64,000 nt of DNA from Oxytricha trifallax (GCA_000711775.1 ARYC01017081.1:222224-286223); one strand, 5' to 3'; shown: positions 13,114-25,512, numbered from the stretch's first letter. Translations and numbers: made by a program. Notes: generated from the sequence alone by a model not told the origin.

Positions 13114-16100
13114 TCAGATAAGGGGATTTGATTACGCACTGCCAGTATAATACTTATTTTCAGTTTATGGCGGCTAATTCTAATTTTATAATTCATTGTC
13201 AAATACGCTTCGCCCTCCAATTCCCATTCTTTACAGAATTTTTCTGATTTTAAATGGGTTAAATTCTTATTCTGGTTATTAAATATTTTTATTCTCCTAT
13301 TGTTGTTATTGCTATTTAAGTTTTAAGTTTCGAAGCTTTTGCGTCACGTCACCATCTTAAAATAGATTTTTATAAAACTTTTTATAAGGAATTTAGGAAT
13401 TTAATTGAGTTAACATTTTAAGTTTTAGTAAATTTTAGCAACTTAGTAAGAATGAATATTGTGCTTACTATTAACAGGGCTCTATTAGTAAAGTTCAAAC
13501 TGCCTATCCTAAGTCAATTAACCACTATTTGCAAACACAGGGTTGGTATATTTCAATCCATAGCTCATTCCAAAACCCTTGTTAGAGTCTAAATTTTATA
13601 AATTTACAGCTTTATCTGTATAAGGTTTTATGATATCCTAATCAACTGGTAGAGGATAAACTGAAAGGTTTTTGTATTAATAAGGATTCTTATCAACCAT
13701 TTTTGTAAAACTGTATTCATACTTATATCTGGGATTATTGATAGAGAGATTTGCTGCCTGAATCTGTATTAGAATGGGGATTAAAATTTTAGACTTCGTT
13801 TTTGTTCTAGGTTTAAAACACAGATGAAAAAAACTATAACTTAAAATTAATGATATCTAAATATGTAGATGTTTGATTTAATGAACCCTTTTTCCAAAGT
13901 AATCGCTGTATAATGAGTTCATATAGTTTTCAAATTTCCAGATACTTATTTAAACGAATCTCGTTTTTTTAATTGGAGATTTTTATGTTTCTTATTAGAA
14001 ATTTCTTTTTGTTTCTTATTCTTTCATAAAACTTTGCTCTGCTTTTAAGTAAGTTTATTCATTGATGTTATCGTTTTAGTTTTATCTGAAAGTTTGTTCT
14101 ATTGATTTCTCATAACCGTTGTAAATATATTCATTTTAGTTAACGAGTATACTTTATATAAGTAATCTGAAGAATTTTTTACATTTATTACCTCTTAATA
14201 TACTTAAAATTGTATTAGAATATTTTTTTTTAAAACGAGAGCTCCAGATATTGAAGGTGCCATTATAGCCAATTTATCTTCCAAGTATTAATCCTTTTAA
14301 TTTAGATATTATCCATATTTCTATGAAAACTTTCTCATCGCTTACTTTAGAATATACTGAACCTAGATTTTACTTAATTATTCTTTTAGTTTTTACTGTA
14401 ATTCGATTTGAGGTTGAAGCATGTTTTCTGTGTTTTCTATGTTGTCTAGTATGAGCTTTGGTTAATCTAATTTTTGTTCGATTAAAGATAGGATTTTTTG
14501 GGAATAAGATTTCTTATAAAATAATTCAGAAAGGCATATTATTTTCTACTCTAAAGTTCAAAATTTTCTTGATAAAAACTAATAAAATTTTTACACTGAT
14601 AATATGAGAGAAGACATTGATTTTTTTAATAAGATATTTTACATTTCTATTCCCAGATTTTATTATATTTTTATATGTCTTTTATAGCTTATTTAGTTGG
14701 TAGTATGATATGTTCAGAAACTGTGTTTTGATTGTTCAAACTGAGCTTTTCTTAATAGTCTGCTAATTTAATTCCATATTCATTAAGGATAAGCTTTGAT
14801 TTCTTTATGATGCTAAATATTTTACTCATTCTTGCTATCTAATCTTATAAATGGTTAGTTGAATTCTCAGAGTTACAGATTTTAAATTTAAGAGTCTAAA
14901 GTTTTATGCCAGGATTAGTTATACATTTATTTACAAATTCTCGAAAGTTTTTTCCTCAAAATAAATGTATTGTATAGTTTAAATTGAGATTATTGTAAAG
15001 GAATTCATCTTGAGATTATAGAAAACCTCTATTCTTTGATTTTTTAGATTCATATAAATCCTCCATGTTGTATTTTTGTAGCTCCATACTACATTGTCTT
15101 TTAAAGCCAATATTAAAATTAATTTAAATAAAAATACTTGGAAGCCGCTTTTCATGTTTATAAGAGTTGTACTCTTTTTTATTAGGACCTTTCCAGATGA
15201 TTACAACTAAATTTTTTCATTGATCTTTTGTTAATATTCATCACTTAAATAAAAATAAGTTGTGTTTGCATGAGATTATGTTTATTCAAAACTTACTTTC
15301 AAAAATGGAACACTAAAAGAATATAATTAAATCACTGCTAATTGAATGATCACTTCCTGAATTAACAAATACCTATTACTTATATTTAGGCTTGGTATCT
15401 TCCTTCGCTCTATTTTAGTTACTATTTTAAAGCTTATTCTTAATCATATATTTCATTCTTTATTGGATATATTGTAGTTTAAATGTTGATGATTTACGTC
15501 TTGTCTTACTTTTACAAAACACTTTTTCATCTTCATCTAAAAACGATTAATTTACAGATACACTCTCTAAAATTTCATCGATCTTTTCTAATTAAGAAAT
15601 TCTATTTCTTGTCCCATCAATTTTTTAATAAATTGAGCTGTTAAATCTATCTCCTTAATCGCTTGATATTGATTTATCACTCATCTTTCCTCTCTTTAGT
15701 TATTTTATTTAATGTTGAAGCTTAATTTCTAAGTGCTCCTTCTCTAGAACAATTTTTAAAGCTGAGAATATTTATAGTTTATGCTTTTCTTGCTCTAAAA
15801 TTAATGACTCTTACCTAACAGTCATTAATCTCATTTTCTCACGTTTTTTCCCAATTCTTTCAACTTCCTCTTTAATATCTGGAAACTATGCTAAAATGTT
15901 TTCGAACACCTGAATGTCATATTTCAAAATCATAACATCAGTGAGAGCTATAAAAGATTCAGCTCTCTCACGCCTGTAAATGAAATCAGTCTCGCCAATT
16001 AAGCTACCCTTTCCTAATGACCTTTTAGTGGTTTAATTTTCTACGAATCCCTATTGAAGCAGAAAAATCTCTTCAGGTCTAGTTCCTTACTTTAAAATTA

Positions 16101-18948
16101 AGGCATTCTTTTGAAACTGCAATTTTATAATTAGGTCTAAATAATTAAGATAAAACATCTGGTCTCTGTTCTGCAAAAATGGGATCTAAGTTATAGCATC
16201 ATGATAAAGAAAGAGCGCCAGTCAAGTTTTAAGATTTGGAGGTAAAGTTTAAAGCAGATTATTCATTTCATAGTCACGAGATATGCTGATAACCGATTCA
16301 CTGTCAGCGAAGTAATTTTAAATTTTGCTTACCATAGCCTCTGGAAGTTTATACTTTTGAGATAGTTAAATGATTTATTTCTCTCTAGTTTACCTCTTTG
16401 AATGACTTTTACTTAGTTCTGAAAATTGATTGGCAAGTGCTGATAGAGTGTAAGAAAACATAGCCACTCCAATAATTAAAATAATACAGACAAGAGCTGT
16501 TTCCCAATCATTTTAAGGTATAATATCTCCATAGCCAACTGTGATGATTGTTACAGAAGCCCAATATAGAGAAGTTAAGTAAACCTTTTTTATTAAGTGA
16601 GATTTAGTAAATTTTAATTTATAATTTATGAGTAAAACACTCCTTCATCTTACATGTTTATACTGTAAATCCAGTTGACATTTATACTAAAATTAAAAGT
16701 TCCTGCTACTCCCCAGAAGCAAGCAATCATATGCAAAATAAGTATTAGACTCCAAACTGTCATGATAAGATTCATTTTATTAACTGAAAATCTCGCCTTT
16801 TTCATGTGGATATTGAGATTCTTTTTTACATTTCTGATTCTGAATAGCTTAAATGCCATGAGAAAGATATAAAATCTTGGGATATATGCGAAATTGAATG
16901 TTACAAGATTCTTTAAATCGTCTAAACTAGGCTCCCCTGGGAATGCTTCGAACATTGCGAATGGGAAATTTCCTAAACAATCTATGAAAAACCATCTTCT
17001 CTATTAAATATAGGCTATAATAAATAAAAATTGAATAGTAAATGTTTAACTTAACTCTTTGGCAACAAGTTTTCTGTCAAATATGTACTCTTCTGAAAAT
17101 ATATGGATTTATTATGAATTAAGTTATACCTTCTTTGCTAAATTAGGTATAAAAAATAGAGATATGCTCTCAAATAAGTATACTATGTCTACAGCAAAAT
17201 TTGTGAGTGCAATTGATAACATTATTGATCTTTGATCTTCGAAAGACATTCTGATGGGAAGAAACGCTTGAATCCATATTAAGTTTAATAGTAGAATGAA
17301 AAGTGTCCATCTGGAATACCACTTCGAGTTTTTAAATTTATTTTACTAATTGAATATTTTGAAAATTATGCTATTTTAGAAAAAAAATTGTATTAGAAAA
17401 TATACTAATTGACCTAAACTAAGTCCAAAAAATAATTTAATTTTTAAGAGTTCGTATTTATCCACTATAAAACTTTTAATTTATAACAGAAATCTATGAA
17501 TAAATTACTAACATATTTTTCAAAGGGTATCTCTAAATCTTCCATCAATTAGTCCTAATTATATTTTTGTTTTCTTCTTCGCTTGTTTTAATGTTATTGT
17601 TGTTCAGGACTTTCTTAAAACCCCTTAAGAATTTAACACTATTTAAATAATTATATAATAAAAATATTTTTAATTACTGATGGGAAATTCAGTTAATTAA
17701 AATAAATAAATTTTAAATGATGAACTCTTCCAAAATTCGTTTTATCTAATCTATATTAATTTATTACGAGTTAAGAATAAAAATTAAAAATAAAAGTTCA
17801 ATTATTTATCATAATTTTATTAATTCAAGAATAAAAATTATATCTTATTTTAAACGTGAAATATGATCACTAATTTCCATCTTTATTCTCTTTATTATAT
17901 TGCAATAAAACACACAGATTTATATATTTTACTATTTAATTTATTCATTCAAATTCTACATAAATTGCACCATAGCGACAGGAGATTGTCTGTTAATTTA
18001 TAATCAGATTATATTTGATAAAAATAACAAAAATGATAAAGGATATTGATTGAATAACTTACTGATTTTGAGGTTTGTCTTAGTTTTGCTATTATTAATT
18101 AGATATATTAATATAATACAATCTAAAACGGGTATAAAATAATAATAAAAATGTTTATGACACTTATATTATTATCTTTTTATTGTAATGTATTTTTATA
18201 TTGAATAATTTTGTTAAATTATTGTAATATAAATACTAAATAAAGTAGCCCATTTAAATATAATACCACTACATGTAATGAAGCATGTTGTCATCGTACT
18301 CAATGCCATTTTCATTTTATATCATACTGCTAAAATTCAAGTTTTATAGCTGTTTTTTATGCATTTCATTCTTGCTTCCAGAAACTAAATAATTTAATAA
18401 TTTAATATATAATCTCAATTTGTTTTTAACATATCACTATTTTATAATAAATTCAAAGTAATATATACCTGTTAATTACAAAAAAACGTCTTCAATTTAT
18501 CATATCTTTCTTATATTTTACTTGACAAAAATAATTGGTTATAAAGATATAAAAAGCTATTTTACTTATAGTCATTTGATTTACCTGTTCTAACGCTATT
18601 GATAACAATAATTATATACATTAAATTCTTAAATAATTTTATTTAATAATATCTATAATTATTAATTTGCAAGTTAGAGAGTGGAGTATCACTTTAATTT
18701 TAGTTTAGATCATTCTAAAAATACTAGGTGATTATATATTAACATAATCGTATTTCTTATATAAAATTTATCATGAAAAATTATATAAAATAGGTGTAAG
18801 TGGGAGTTTGAACTTGGCTTCCAAACTCACTGTTATCCGCATTTGGGTTTTTCTTTTTATTTTTATATTTTTTATGAACAAGATGACGTTTTTTCTTTTT
18901 CTTACCTCCCCCGAGACTCATTAACCCTGCACTGATTGGTTCTCTCAT
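13114..18948 (-). CDS. voltage-gated K+ channel with cyclic-nucleotide-binding domain (CNG/EAG-like)
   Basis: A plasma- or ciliary-membrane K+ channel of the EAG/HCN/CNG superfamily. Minus strand, start ATG at 18,948. The Lys-rich N-terminus is separated by a 1.13-kb IES from the next block. S1-S2 is read near 17,330-17,130, S3 near 17,000-16,960 (RRWFFIDCLGNFPFAMF), S4-S5 at 16,955-16,690 (HMIACFWG in S5), the selectivity filter TVGYGD near 16,530, S6 after it, then a C-linker with KYKLPEAMVSKI. A cyclic-nucleotide-binding domain follows at about 16,180-15,890 (GKGSLIGE, then RERAES). A roughly 51-nt intron precedes VYLTSLYW. The C-terminal region (15.9-13.1 kb) is long, Q/N-rich and probably carries several introns; it ends at TGA 13,116-13,114. 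One in-frame TGA lies at 16,224-16,222, between C-linker and CNBD, in otherwise perfect sequence. TVGYGD predicts K+ selectivity; which cyclic nucleotide binds is unknown. Confidence 0.85.
17658..18787. other. IES in the K+ channel gene, 9-bp pointer TATATAATT
   Basis: The pointer (AATTATATA on the plus strand) occurs at 17,649-17,657 and 18,779-18,787. Removing one copy and the intervening AT-rich 1.13 kb joins the N-terminal block (...TPTYTYF) to the next block (...LKGFQESPEQQQ) in frame. There is no GT...AG at these edges, which argues for an IES rather than an intron. Confidence 0.65.
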
Positions 18949-18949
18949 A

Positions 18950-19445
18950 GTCCTATTACTACAATAAAATAAATTTATTATTATGTTTTTTTTATATATA
19001 AAACCAAAGATATTATAAAATATGAGTAAATAGAGTATTTTAAACTATAATTATATATATTTATTTTTATAATAGGAGTTAATGAATCAAAATTATGGGA
19101 TTATTAATTAGTAATACTTATATAAATTTTAATAAAATAAAACTAAACTATTCCCTATAAAATTTGTATTGATTAGGAGGTTTCTTAACTATAAGTTATT
19201 TCTGAATTATTACATTTTTTATTATTCCATTGTTTTATTCCCACTATTTTCATCAAGTGCAAACTCATTTTATAATATATTAAATGTGAATAAATAATTA
19301 AATAAAAAAATTATATTAAAATTCTCTCCTATAATATAAAATCAATTTTTAATAAGTGCAAAAGGTTCTATTTTGATATATAAAGATGTTTCCTATATCT
19401 CATTTCGTATAAAATAAATCTTAATTATTTATAAAAAAAATATAG
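18950..19445. other. AT-rich upstream spacer
   Basis: Non-coding, very AT-rich; contains the 5' flank of the minus-strand K+ channel gene. Nothing else seen. Confidence 0.35.
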
Positions 19446-19866
19446 ATATTGTAGAAATACATTTGAATTTGGAAAAATAATTAAGATTAAATATATAATA
19501 TTGCAAATTCGTAGCAGTAAAAGTTAGCAAATTTGAACGATCTTGGGCTCATTCGATAGAAAATTTAAAATTAGCTTGACTTTATTGTTAGTGGTACTAT
19601 TTTATCTCATCCATGGAGCGAGATAACTTCACTTTAATGTGACGGTGTAATTTAATGAATTTGGAGGTCTTTAATTAAAGTGAAGTTATCTCGCTCCATG
19701 GATGAGATAAAATAGTACCGCCAATAGTAAAGTCCAGCTAATTTTACATTTTCTATCGAATGAGCCCAAGATCGTTCAAAGTGGCTAACTTTTACTGCTA
19801 CGAATTTGCAATATTATATATTTAATCTTAATTATTTTTCCAAATTCAAATGTATTTCTACAATAT
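19446..19866. repeat. fold-back MITE with 192-bp arms
   Basis: Arms 19,446-19,637 and 19,675-19,866 are inverted copies with a few mismatches, separated by a 37-bp loop. The outermost matching bases are ATATTG/CAATAT. It is non-coding; the plus frame at 19,806 lies across the arm edge and is not supported. No obvious target duplication was found. Confidence 0.85.
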
Positions 19867-19879
19867 TAACCATTTCTTA

Positions 19880-19995
19880 TGCTATCCAATTCGGCTTAAT
19901 CCGATGTTTACACTTAAAAAGCATTGTTCAACTCTCAATCGTTTCCATTCAATCCTCGCTTCTTCTTTTTAAATTTGTGTCTTTTCTTCACTTCT
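19880..19995 (-). CDS. possible coding fragment (MDS/exon)
   Basis: Just right of the fold-back MITE, a minus-strand frame rich in Lys/Glu/Arg (KTQIQKEEARIEWKRL) is open with Q code and more GC-rich than its surroundings. No partner exons were identified. Could be a scrambled or orphan segment, or chance. Confidence 0.25.
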
Positions 19996-20540
19996 TATTG
20001 CAAAAATAATTAAAAATCTATAATTTATATTATAATATATTTTTTATAAAAATACTAAAAATATCTTTTTATTTTAAAATTTATAATATTACTTGTCATG
20101 GCTTTTTATCTAATTATGCGATGCTACTTTTCTCTATTATATAATTAATATAATATAATAATTTAATTTGTAAAATTAGATTTACTAGTGATTGTTATAA
20201 ATCAATTAGACTACTTGAAAAAACAATTTTTATAATATAATTTTACTAATTTTTTACTTATTTTAGAAGAAATCTGACAATACTTTTGCTAATATTCACA
20301 CATATATCTCATAATAAAAGTATAAAAAAGTTGATTTCTAAAAAATTGAGAAAATAAAACAGCTTTTATTTTATATTTTGATAACTTTCAAGAATATATA
20401 TCAAATCATATCATAATTTTAATTTTTAAAGAGTATTTCAAACTTATTTATAATTTATTCAAGTTTCTAATTTATCAACCCATTATTGATTGACATGAAA
20501 TTTAATGATAATAACTTCCTAATTAAAAATATATATTAGT

Positions 20541-21130
20541 CTGTGAAAAGACAGCAAGTTAATACTGTTCTGAATTGTGTCAAGGCTTGCTTCAGAAGTC
20601 TAGGTCGTTCATATGATCTGCTGAGAGAAGAGCAAGACTGTCTCCATTCTTAATTCACTAAGTTCAACTATTTATTTTAATAATTATTATAATTATAATT
20701 ATTAAGTAATGAGATTACTAAGAAGTATTGAAGCCTACTTAAATCACTATTTTCATTACTGCATAAATAATAATTAATTATTGAATATAATAATAATTGA
20801 AACTATGCGAGTGACTTGATGTTTAACTAATACGAAAAAATCAACGCACAAGCAATGAACAGAAGCAGGAGATAAGCCAACCACAAAATACACAAAATTG
20901 AGAAAGTAGGGGATCAAATCTAGCATTAATTGGAAGAGGTCAATGTAAAATAGGATTAAAATGAATTGTTACAAAATTAACAAAATCAGTAATAATTGCA
21001 AACTCAGTCACAACAGCAAGATCATGCAGAAGAAGTGCCAGTTGATCAAAGTGCAGAGGTTTAATAGAAAGAAATAGATAATTCATATATTAGTAGTAGA
21101 GAACGAGTAAGTGCAAAAGAGGGACAATGA
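20541..21130 (+). CDS. Q-rich coiled-coil protein, 3' part
   Basis: Not recognised. A first block (about 20,541-20,680) includes CFRSLGRSYDLLREEQD, with a heptad-like pattern. After a likely intron or IES of about 120 bp, a second block (20,795-21,130) reads from NYASDLMFNQYEKINAQ to a Gln-dense coiled-coil tail ending RVSAKEGQ-TGA. The frame is open only with TAA/TAG as Gln, and glutamines make up about a quarter of the tail. The 5' end is unknown. The plus frame starting at 21,127 lies after the stop and is not supported. Confidence 0.55.
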
Positions 21131-21679
21131 TAGAATTATTCATTAAGAAAATAGTGCAAGTAATTTATAGACACAAAGTGTTCCTTAAATTTGATTACAT
21201 AAAAATTGTAGCAAAATTTGTAAAGAAAATAGATGGAGTTATAGCTTGTTTAATTTTTGGAATTAATTCATTGATCAAAATGTTACATTTATTTACATTA
21301 AAGAATATTGCTCAATATTAAATAATGAAGGTATTAATTTAATAAGAATTTTTAAATCATAACAATTTAAAAGTAAACTATTTCTCAATGAAAATAAACA
21401 GTTTTTTGTGTTATTTTAAGGTTGTGTAAGTAATTTAAAATGTTTATATTAATTTATAAAAAATAAATTCTCTCAATTATTTAGTTTTAATTTTATAAAC
21501 TTCGTTTAAGAGCTTATATTTTTAATTATTTTATTAACATAATTATCCTAATTAATAATCGTTTTATTCTTAGTAAAATTCAATTTCTTTCTTGACTTTG
21601 TTTTCTATTAAAGCAAAATTTATGTTTGAAATTTTGTTAAAAAATTTTAAATATAATATCAATAATTTTAAAATAAAAA

Positions 21680-22395
21680 ACCACCAGAAACTAGATGCAC
21701 GAATTGATCATTAACAACTTTGGATATTTCAATAAGATCCATTTTAACAAACATGGTCTTTTTATCTCTTTCTTCCTCGGGATACTCACTTGGCTTGAAC
21801 TAGAACAGACATTCAAAGTTTATAATTAATTTTAACATAAATTAAAGTAAAAAACTCAATAATCAAGAAAAAGTATTTAAAGAATAATTAAAATAGAGCA
21901 TTTAATGATTGACCAACTGAATTTAGGAATTTAGAGTAGGCATGTATTATGTTAAAATCATTCTTGTTTATATCATTTACAGGAATTGCAAGAATTCAAA
22001 TTAAATAAATGAGATAAATCAATTTTCATAGATGCCAGAATATCACTTAATGCTTGAATTATATTTAAATTTATAAACTTTATAGATCAACACACTTAAA
22101 AATTAAAAGATTACTTTATTTATTCTTTTACAAGAGTGGATCAAGTCTGACCCCACTGATCATTTCGAAGTATATGTCATATAAATCAAGCAGGAGTGTG
22201 CTTATAAAGCCCATAAACTTCAACCCTGCGGTTTTAGACTGCAAATAGCTCACATTCCTCTCTGAGTCAATTTTCACTATCTATTATTGGTAAGTCTCAA
22301 TCATTGTTTCGATTAAGAGAGAGGATTTTATGGTAGTAAGGAATAGAGATTTGTAGGATGGGGCTGTGTCGCAGATAATTTTCAAATAAGTTATG
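21680..22395 (-). CDS. hypothetical protein, downstream of phosphofructokinase
   Basis: Two minus-strand blocks look coding. One runs at about 22,390-22,140, with DTAPSYKSLFLTT, an acidic helix, then GFISTLLLDLYDIYFEMISG. The other runs at about 21,830-21,690, with FKPSEYPEEERDKKTMF and KMDLIEISKVVND. They are probably parts of one gene separated by an intron or IES around 22,100-21,830. It sits tail-to-head behind the phosphofructokinase gene on the same strand, about 180 bp after its stop. No family was recognised and both ends are uncertain. Confidence 0.45.
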
Positions 22396-22568
22396 CATAT
22401 CATATAAAGTAATTATTCATTTAATCCAGTTCAAATAAGATGAATACGATTGAAATATAATCTTCCAACAATTTATTGTCTTTTTATGTATTTTGTAAAT
22501 TAAGGATCAAAAGTAAAGTGCTTTTAAATAAAATTAATTCCTTGAAGAGACTGTGATGGATTCGTTCT

Positions 22569-25326
22569 TCAAGCATTATCAATTTCTGGTTCAGTATTAT
22601 GCAGATTAGTGCCTTTTATTTAATAAATAATTTCAACAATATAATTCTGCAATAAATAGTATTTATAAGACCTCTAATGATAGCATCATGCTTGGCTCTC
22701 ACTCTCTTCATAATACCCTTGAAAATTTGCTTTCTCTCGTCCTATTTGCCTCTGATGCACTCCCAGGCTTTGTCCTTAAACTCATCGTTAATCATGTATT
22801 TTTGCCTGTTTTGAGCCATGAGACGCTGCCATGTCCTTTCAGTCATACTCATTCTGTTTGTGCCAGCCTCGATTAAAGTGGTAATTGGGATGTATGCAAC
22901 TGCGTTTCTTACAACTCTATTTATATGAAATTCAAAATTCTAAAATTTGAGAACTTTACTTAACCATAGATATAGAAGCGTCACTAGTGTTTCTAATTCA
23001 TAGATTTATTTAATAAAGTAACTCCAACCGAAAATCAAGTATATCCATAGATAGCCCCATGTACAGCATTTTGAGCAAGTTTAGCACACATAATTGTATC
23101 AACTGCAATGGAAGCGATAGTTCTGATTGCATAAGTAGGGTCAATGTACTTCAGTGTAATAGCCATGCTGTGAGTGTCCTTCGCATACTTGGGGATTGCA
23201 TCTTTCAAGAAATTCCCTATATCGTCGTAAATTAGGTTGTTGGAGTCATCTCTTCGCTCGTTTTGAGTTATTTTCTCATTGGGATTAATTAGGCCTTCTT
23301 CTGCACCCTCTGCTACGACTATAATGCAATATTTTTGTTCTTTCACTCTGGCAACTACTTGTTCATAGAAAAAATAATCTTATATGAAATGATATTTTAA
23401 TTTTCTCATACAATTCAAATAATAAATAGAAACCCTTAGGACCGGAGAGCTCAAATGGAAGTTCAGGTATCAAACAAATATCAACATTTAATTTTTATTA
23501 TATCCATAGTTGAACAAAAAAATATATAGTTTCATTCCCCAAAGATTAATACTATTCTGTAACTAATTAAATTGAAAACATTACCACTTGCAAGTGATGC
23601 ATTTCTAGCAATAAATCCACTGTATCTACCCATCAACTTGACAAGTCCCCCTCCATTCTGAGCATTAGTAGCTTCTGTGTAAGCAGCTTCAATCATTCTC
23701 TCAGCGACCTCGCAAGCAGTGTTAAATCCAAATGAGTTATCGATAATTGGGATATCATTGTCGATTGTCTTTGGGATTCCAACGAACGAAATAACCATTT
23801 TTCTTTCCATAGCGCGTTTAATTAATTCGATGATGCCTCGGTGAGTGCCGTCTCCACCTATTATGTAGACTTGATTTACGGCTCTTTCTTGCGGTGAGTT
23901 CAAAATCTAATTTTAATCATATTTAGTAAATTAGATTTATTTCAACAATAAAAAATTTAGAAGCTATATTCATAATGAAATATTAAAAAATCTTATCCTT
24001 GTCAAATCCTCCTCTTGAAGAACCAAGTATGGTACCACCAATTTTATGAATATTTTTTACTACGGAAGGAGTCAGTTTCATCCATGTTTTATCTGGGTAT
24101 GAGTAGAAACCCTTGTAACCCCATTGAATTCCATAGACCTCAAGGGCTTCATAGTTGAAATGCAAAGACATCACAATTTCTTATTACTACGTTTAATCCT
24201 GGACAAAGGCCTCCACATGTAAATTTCCAATGAATAGTTGAATAAATAAGGTATTATGAGATTCTCAGTGTTTTAATGATATTAAATTAATGTGACAATA
24301 GCTGCCTTGACTTTCTTAGGATTGAAAAACACATGTTCTCTTGGCCCTCCTTTAGTAAATTTAAGCGACTATACGACTTCTTTCATTGTTGCATGATCTT
24401 TTGTAGCAATCACAAATGCATCATCAGCCATAAATGAATCTTTCTATTCGTAATAATCAATCATTAATTAAATTTTCTTACAGGTAAAAATCCACAACCG
24501 CCAAAAATAGAACGCTTGAAATTGTCTCCAATAAGGGGACTGGCCATAAATCTCTCAGCTAAACCATATAGATCAACTAAATGTGGGCATCTATCCACTA
24601 TAGGAGCTGCTAACTGCATCAACTGCAGAGTCATTCCATGATAAAAGAGTAAAAACATAATTTAAACTAAATTTATGCAGATATTTTGAAAGTAAAAACA
24701 ATATTTAGGATTCACTCCTCTTACACAGATTCATGACGAAATCATTGGATAGCTATTTATAAGTTCGAAAGAAGGTATTTTTCAAAATATGAACACATTA
24801 AAGCCTAATTTTATATAAAAATAAAAGTGGAAATATATATATCCACAACTACACTTACTCTTGTTGCTTTCTGATGAGTTTCTTTAGCTCAAAAGTCTCG
24901 TCGGTTTGATCGACTTGCACCTCTGCTAGAGCTTGAGAGACCTCATATGATGAAAGTTTTTATTTAAGGGGGCTTGCTGGTTATAATGTGATTAGTTTAT
25001 GTAAAATTCAAGAGTTCAAATTAAAAATTTAGTATTGATTAATTATTACAATTTTGTTATACAAAGCAGTTGATGTTTGTTTTCTTTGTAGTTAGACAGG
25101 CTTGCCAATTTATTTAGGTTCTGTATGTCTTACTGAACTATCGTTTTCATAAAATAACCATTTTTAAATACTTATATAAAATCATGATGACTATAATAAA
25201 ACCATTGGTAAACTATTTATTAATTGATTCATCACAATCATTATTGGAGAGGAGGGAAGCAAGGATCATGCCAGCTACTGCACTGATGCCAGTGAATGCT
25301 AGCATCTCTGGTTTACTCAAACTCAT
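22569..25326 (-). CDS. phosphofructokinase, plant-like group, IES-interrupted
   Basis: Phosphorylates fructose 6-phosphate to the 1,6-bisphosphate in glycolysis. Start ATG at 25,326; the first about 30 residues include a hydrophobic run (GISAVAGMILASLL) that could anchor or target the enzyme. The body matches the plant-like clade: GPREHVFF, CGGLCPGLNVV, IQWGYKGF, GGDGTHRG, the catalytic PKTIDNDIP, MGRYSGFIA, IPELPFEL, IIVVAEGAEEG and TERTWQRLMAQN. The Gly in GGDGT, rather than Asp, points to ATP use, not pyrophosphate. At least eight IESs split it; removing each at its pointer gives one frame ending in EPEIDNA-TGA at 22,571-22,569. There is also a 38-nt GT...AG intron near 24,450-24,487. Two lesions remain: a 2-nt loss around 24,180 (NVVIR to IVMSL) and a TGA at 23,037-23,035 where the family has Gly (GYTGFSVG). 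These may be assembly errors or signs of a pseudogene. Confidence 0.85.
22615..22673. other. IES 8 of phosphofructokinase gene, pointer AGG
   Basis: CCT (plus strand) lies at 22,612-22,614 and 22,671-22,673. Joining gives AIIRGTNLHNTEPEIDNA and the stop. The pointer is short, so this site is less certain than the others. Confidence 0.5.
22924..23012. other. IES 7 of phosphofructokinase gene, pointer TAAATA
   Basis: TATTTA (plus strand) lies at 22,918-22,923 and 23,007-23,012. Joining gives SVGVTLLNRVVRNAVAYIPI in frame. Confidence 0.6.
23372..23432. other. IES 6 of phosphofructokinase gene, pointer TTTCTAT
   Basis: ATAGAAA (plus strand) lies at 23,365-23,371 and 23,426-23,432. Joining gives GPKGFYEQVVARVKEQ in frame. 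Confidence 0.75.
23489..23582. other. IES 5 of phosphofructokinase gene, pointer AATGTT
   Basis: AACATT (plus strand) lies at 23,483-23,488 and 23,577-23,582. Joining gives LASGNVDICLIPELPF, matching the family. Confidence 0.75.
23909..23993. other. IES 4 of phosphofructokinase gene, pointer AGATTTT
   Basis: AAAATCT (plus strand) lies at 23,902-23,908 and 23,987-23,993. Joining gives FDKDKILNSPQERAVNQVYI in frame. Confidence 0.75.
24221..24293. other. IES 3 of phosphofructokinase gene, pointer ACAT
   Basis: ATGT (plus strand) lies at 24,217-24,220 and 24,290-24,293. Joining restores the conserved AAIVTCGGLCPG. No GT...AG splice edges fit. Confidence 0.75.
24953..25075. other. IES 2 of phosphofructokinase gene, pointer CATCA
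   Basis: TGATG (plus strand) lies at 24,948-24,952 and 25,071-25,075. Joining gives QRKQTSYEVSQAL in frame. Confidence 0.6.
25151..25232. other. IES 1 of phosphofructokinase gene, pointer ATGAA
   Basis: TTCAT on the plus strand (pointer ATGAA read with the gene) occurs at 25,146-25,150 and 25,228-25,232. Joining gives ...NNDCDENDSSVRH in frame. Confidence 0.6.
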
Positions 25327-25512
25327 ATTTATTATTTTCTAAATGATATTTAATTAATTAATTTATTGATTATTATTATTATTATTGATATGTTTTAATA
25401 CAGTGTGATTGTTTATTGTATTATAAAAAGTTTATATGAGATATTTTAAACTTATAGATTTCAAGTATAAATTCTCGTATTTATATATAAAATTTATATT
25501 TAAAATATAAGA

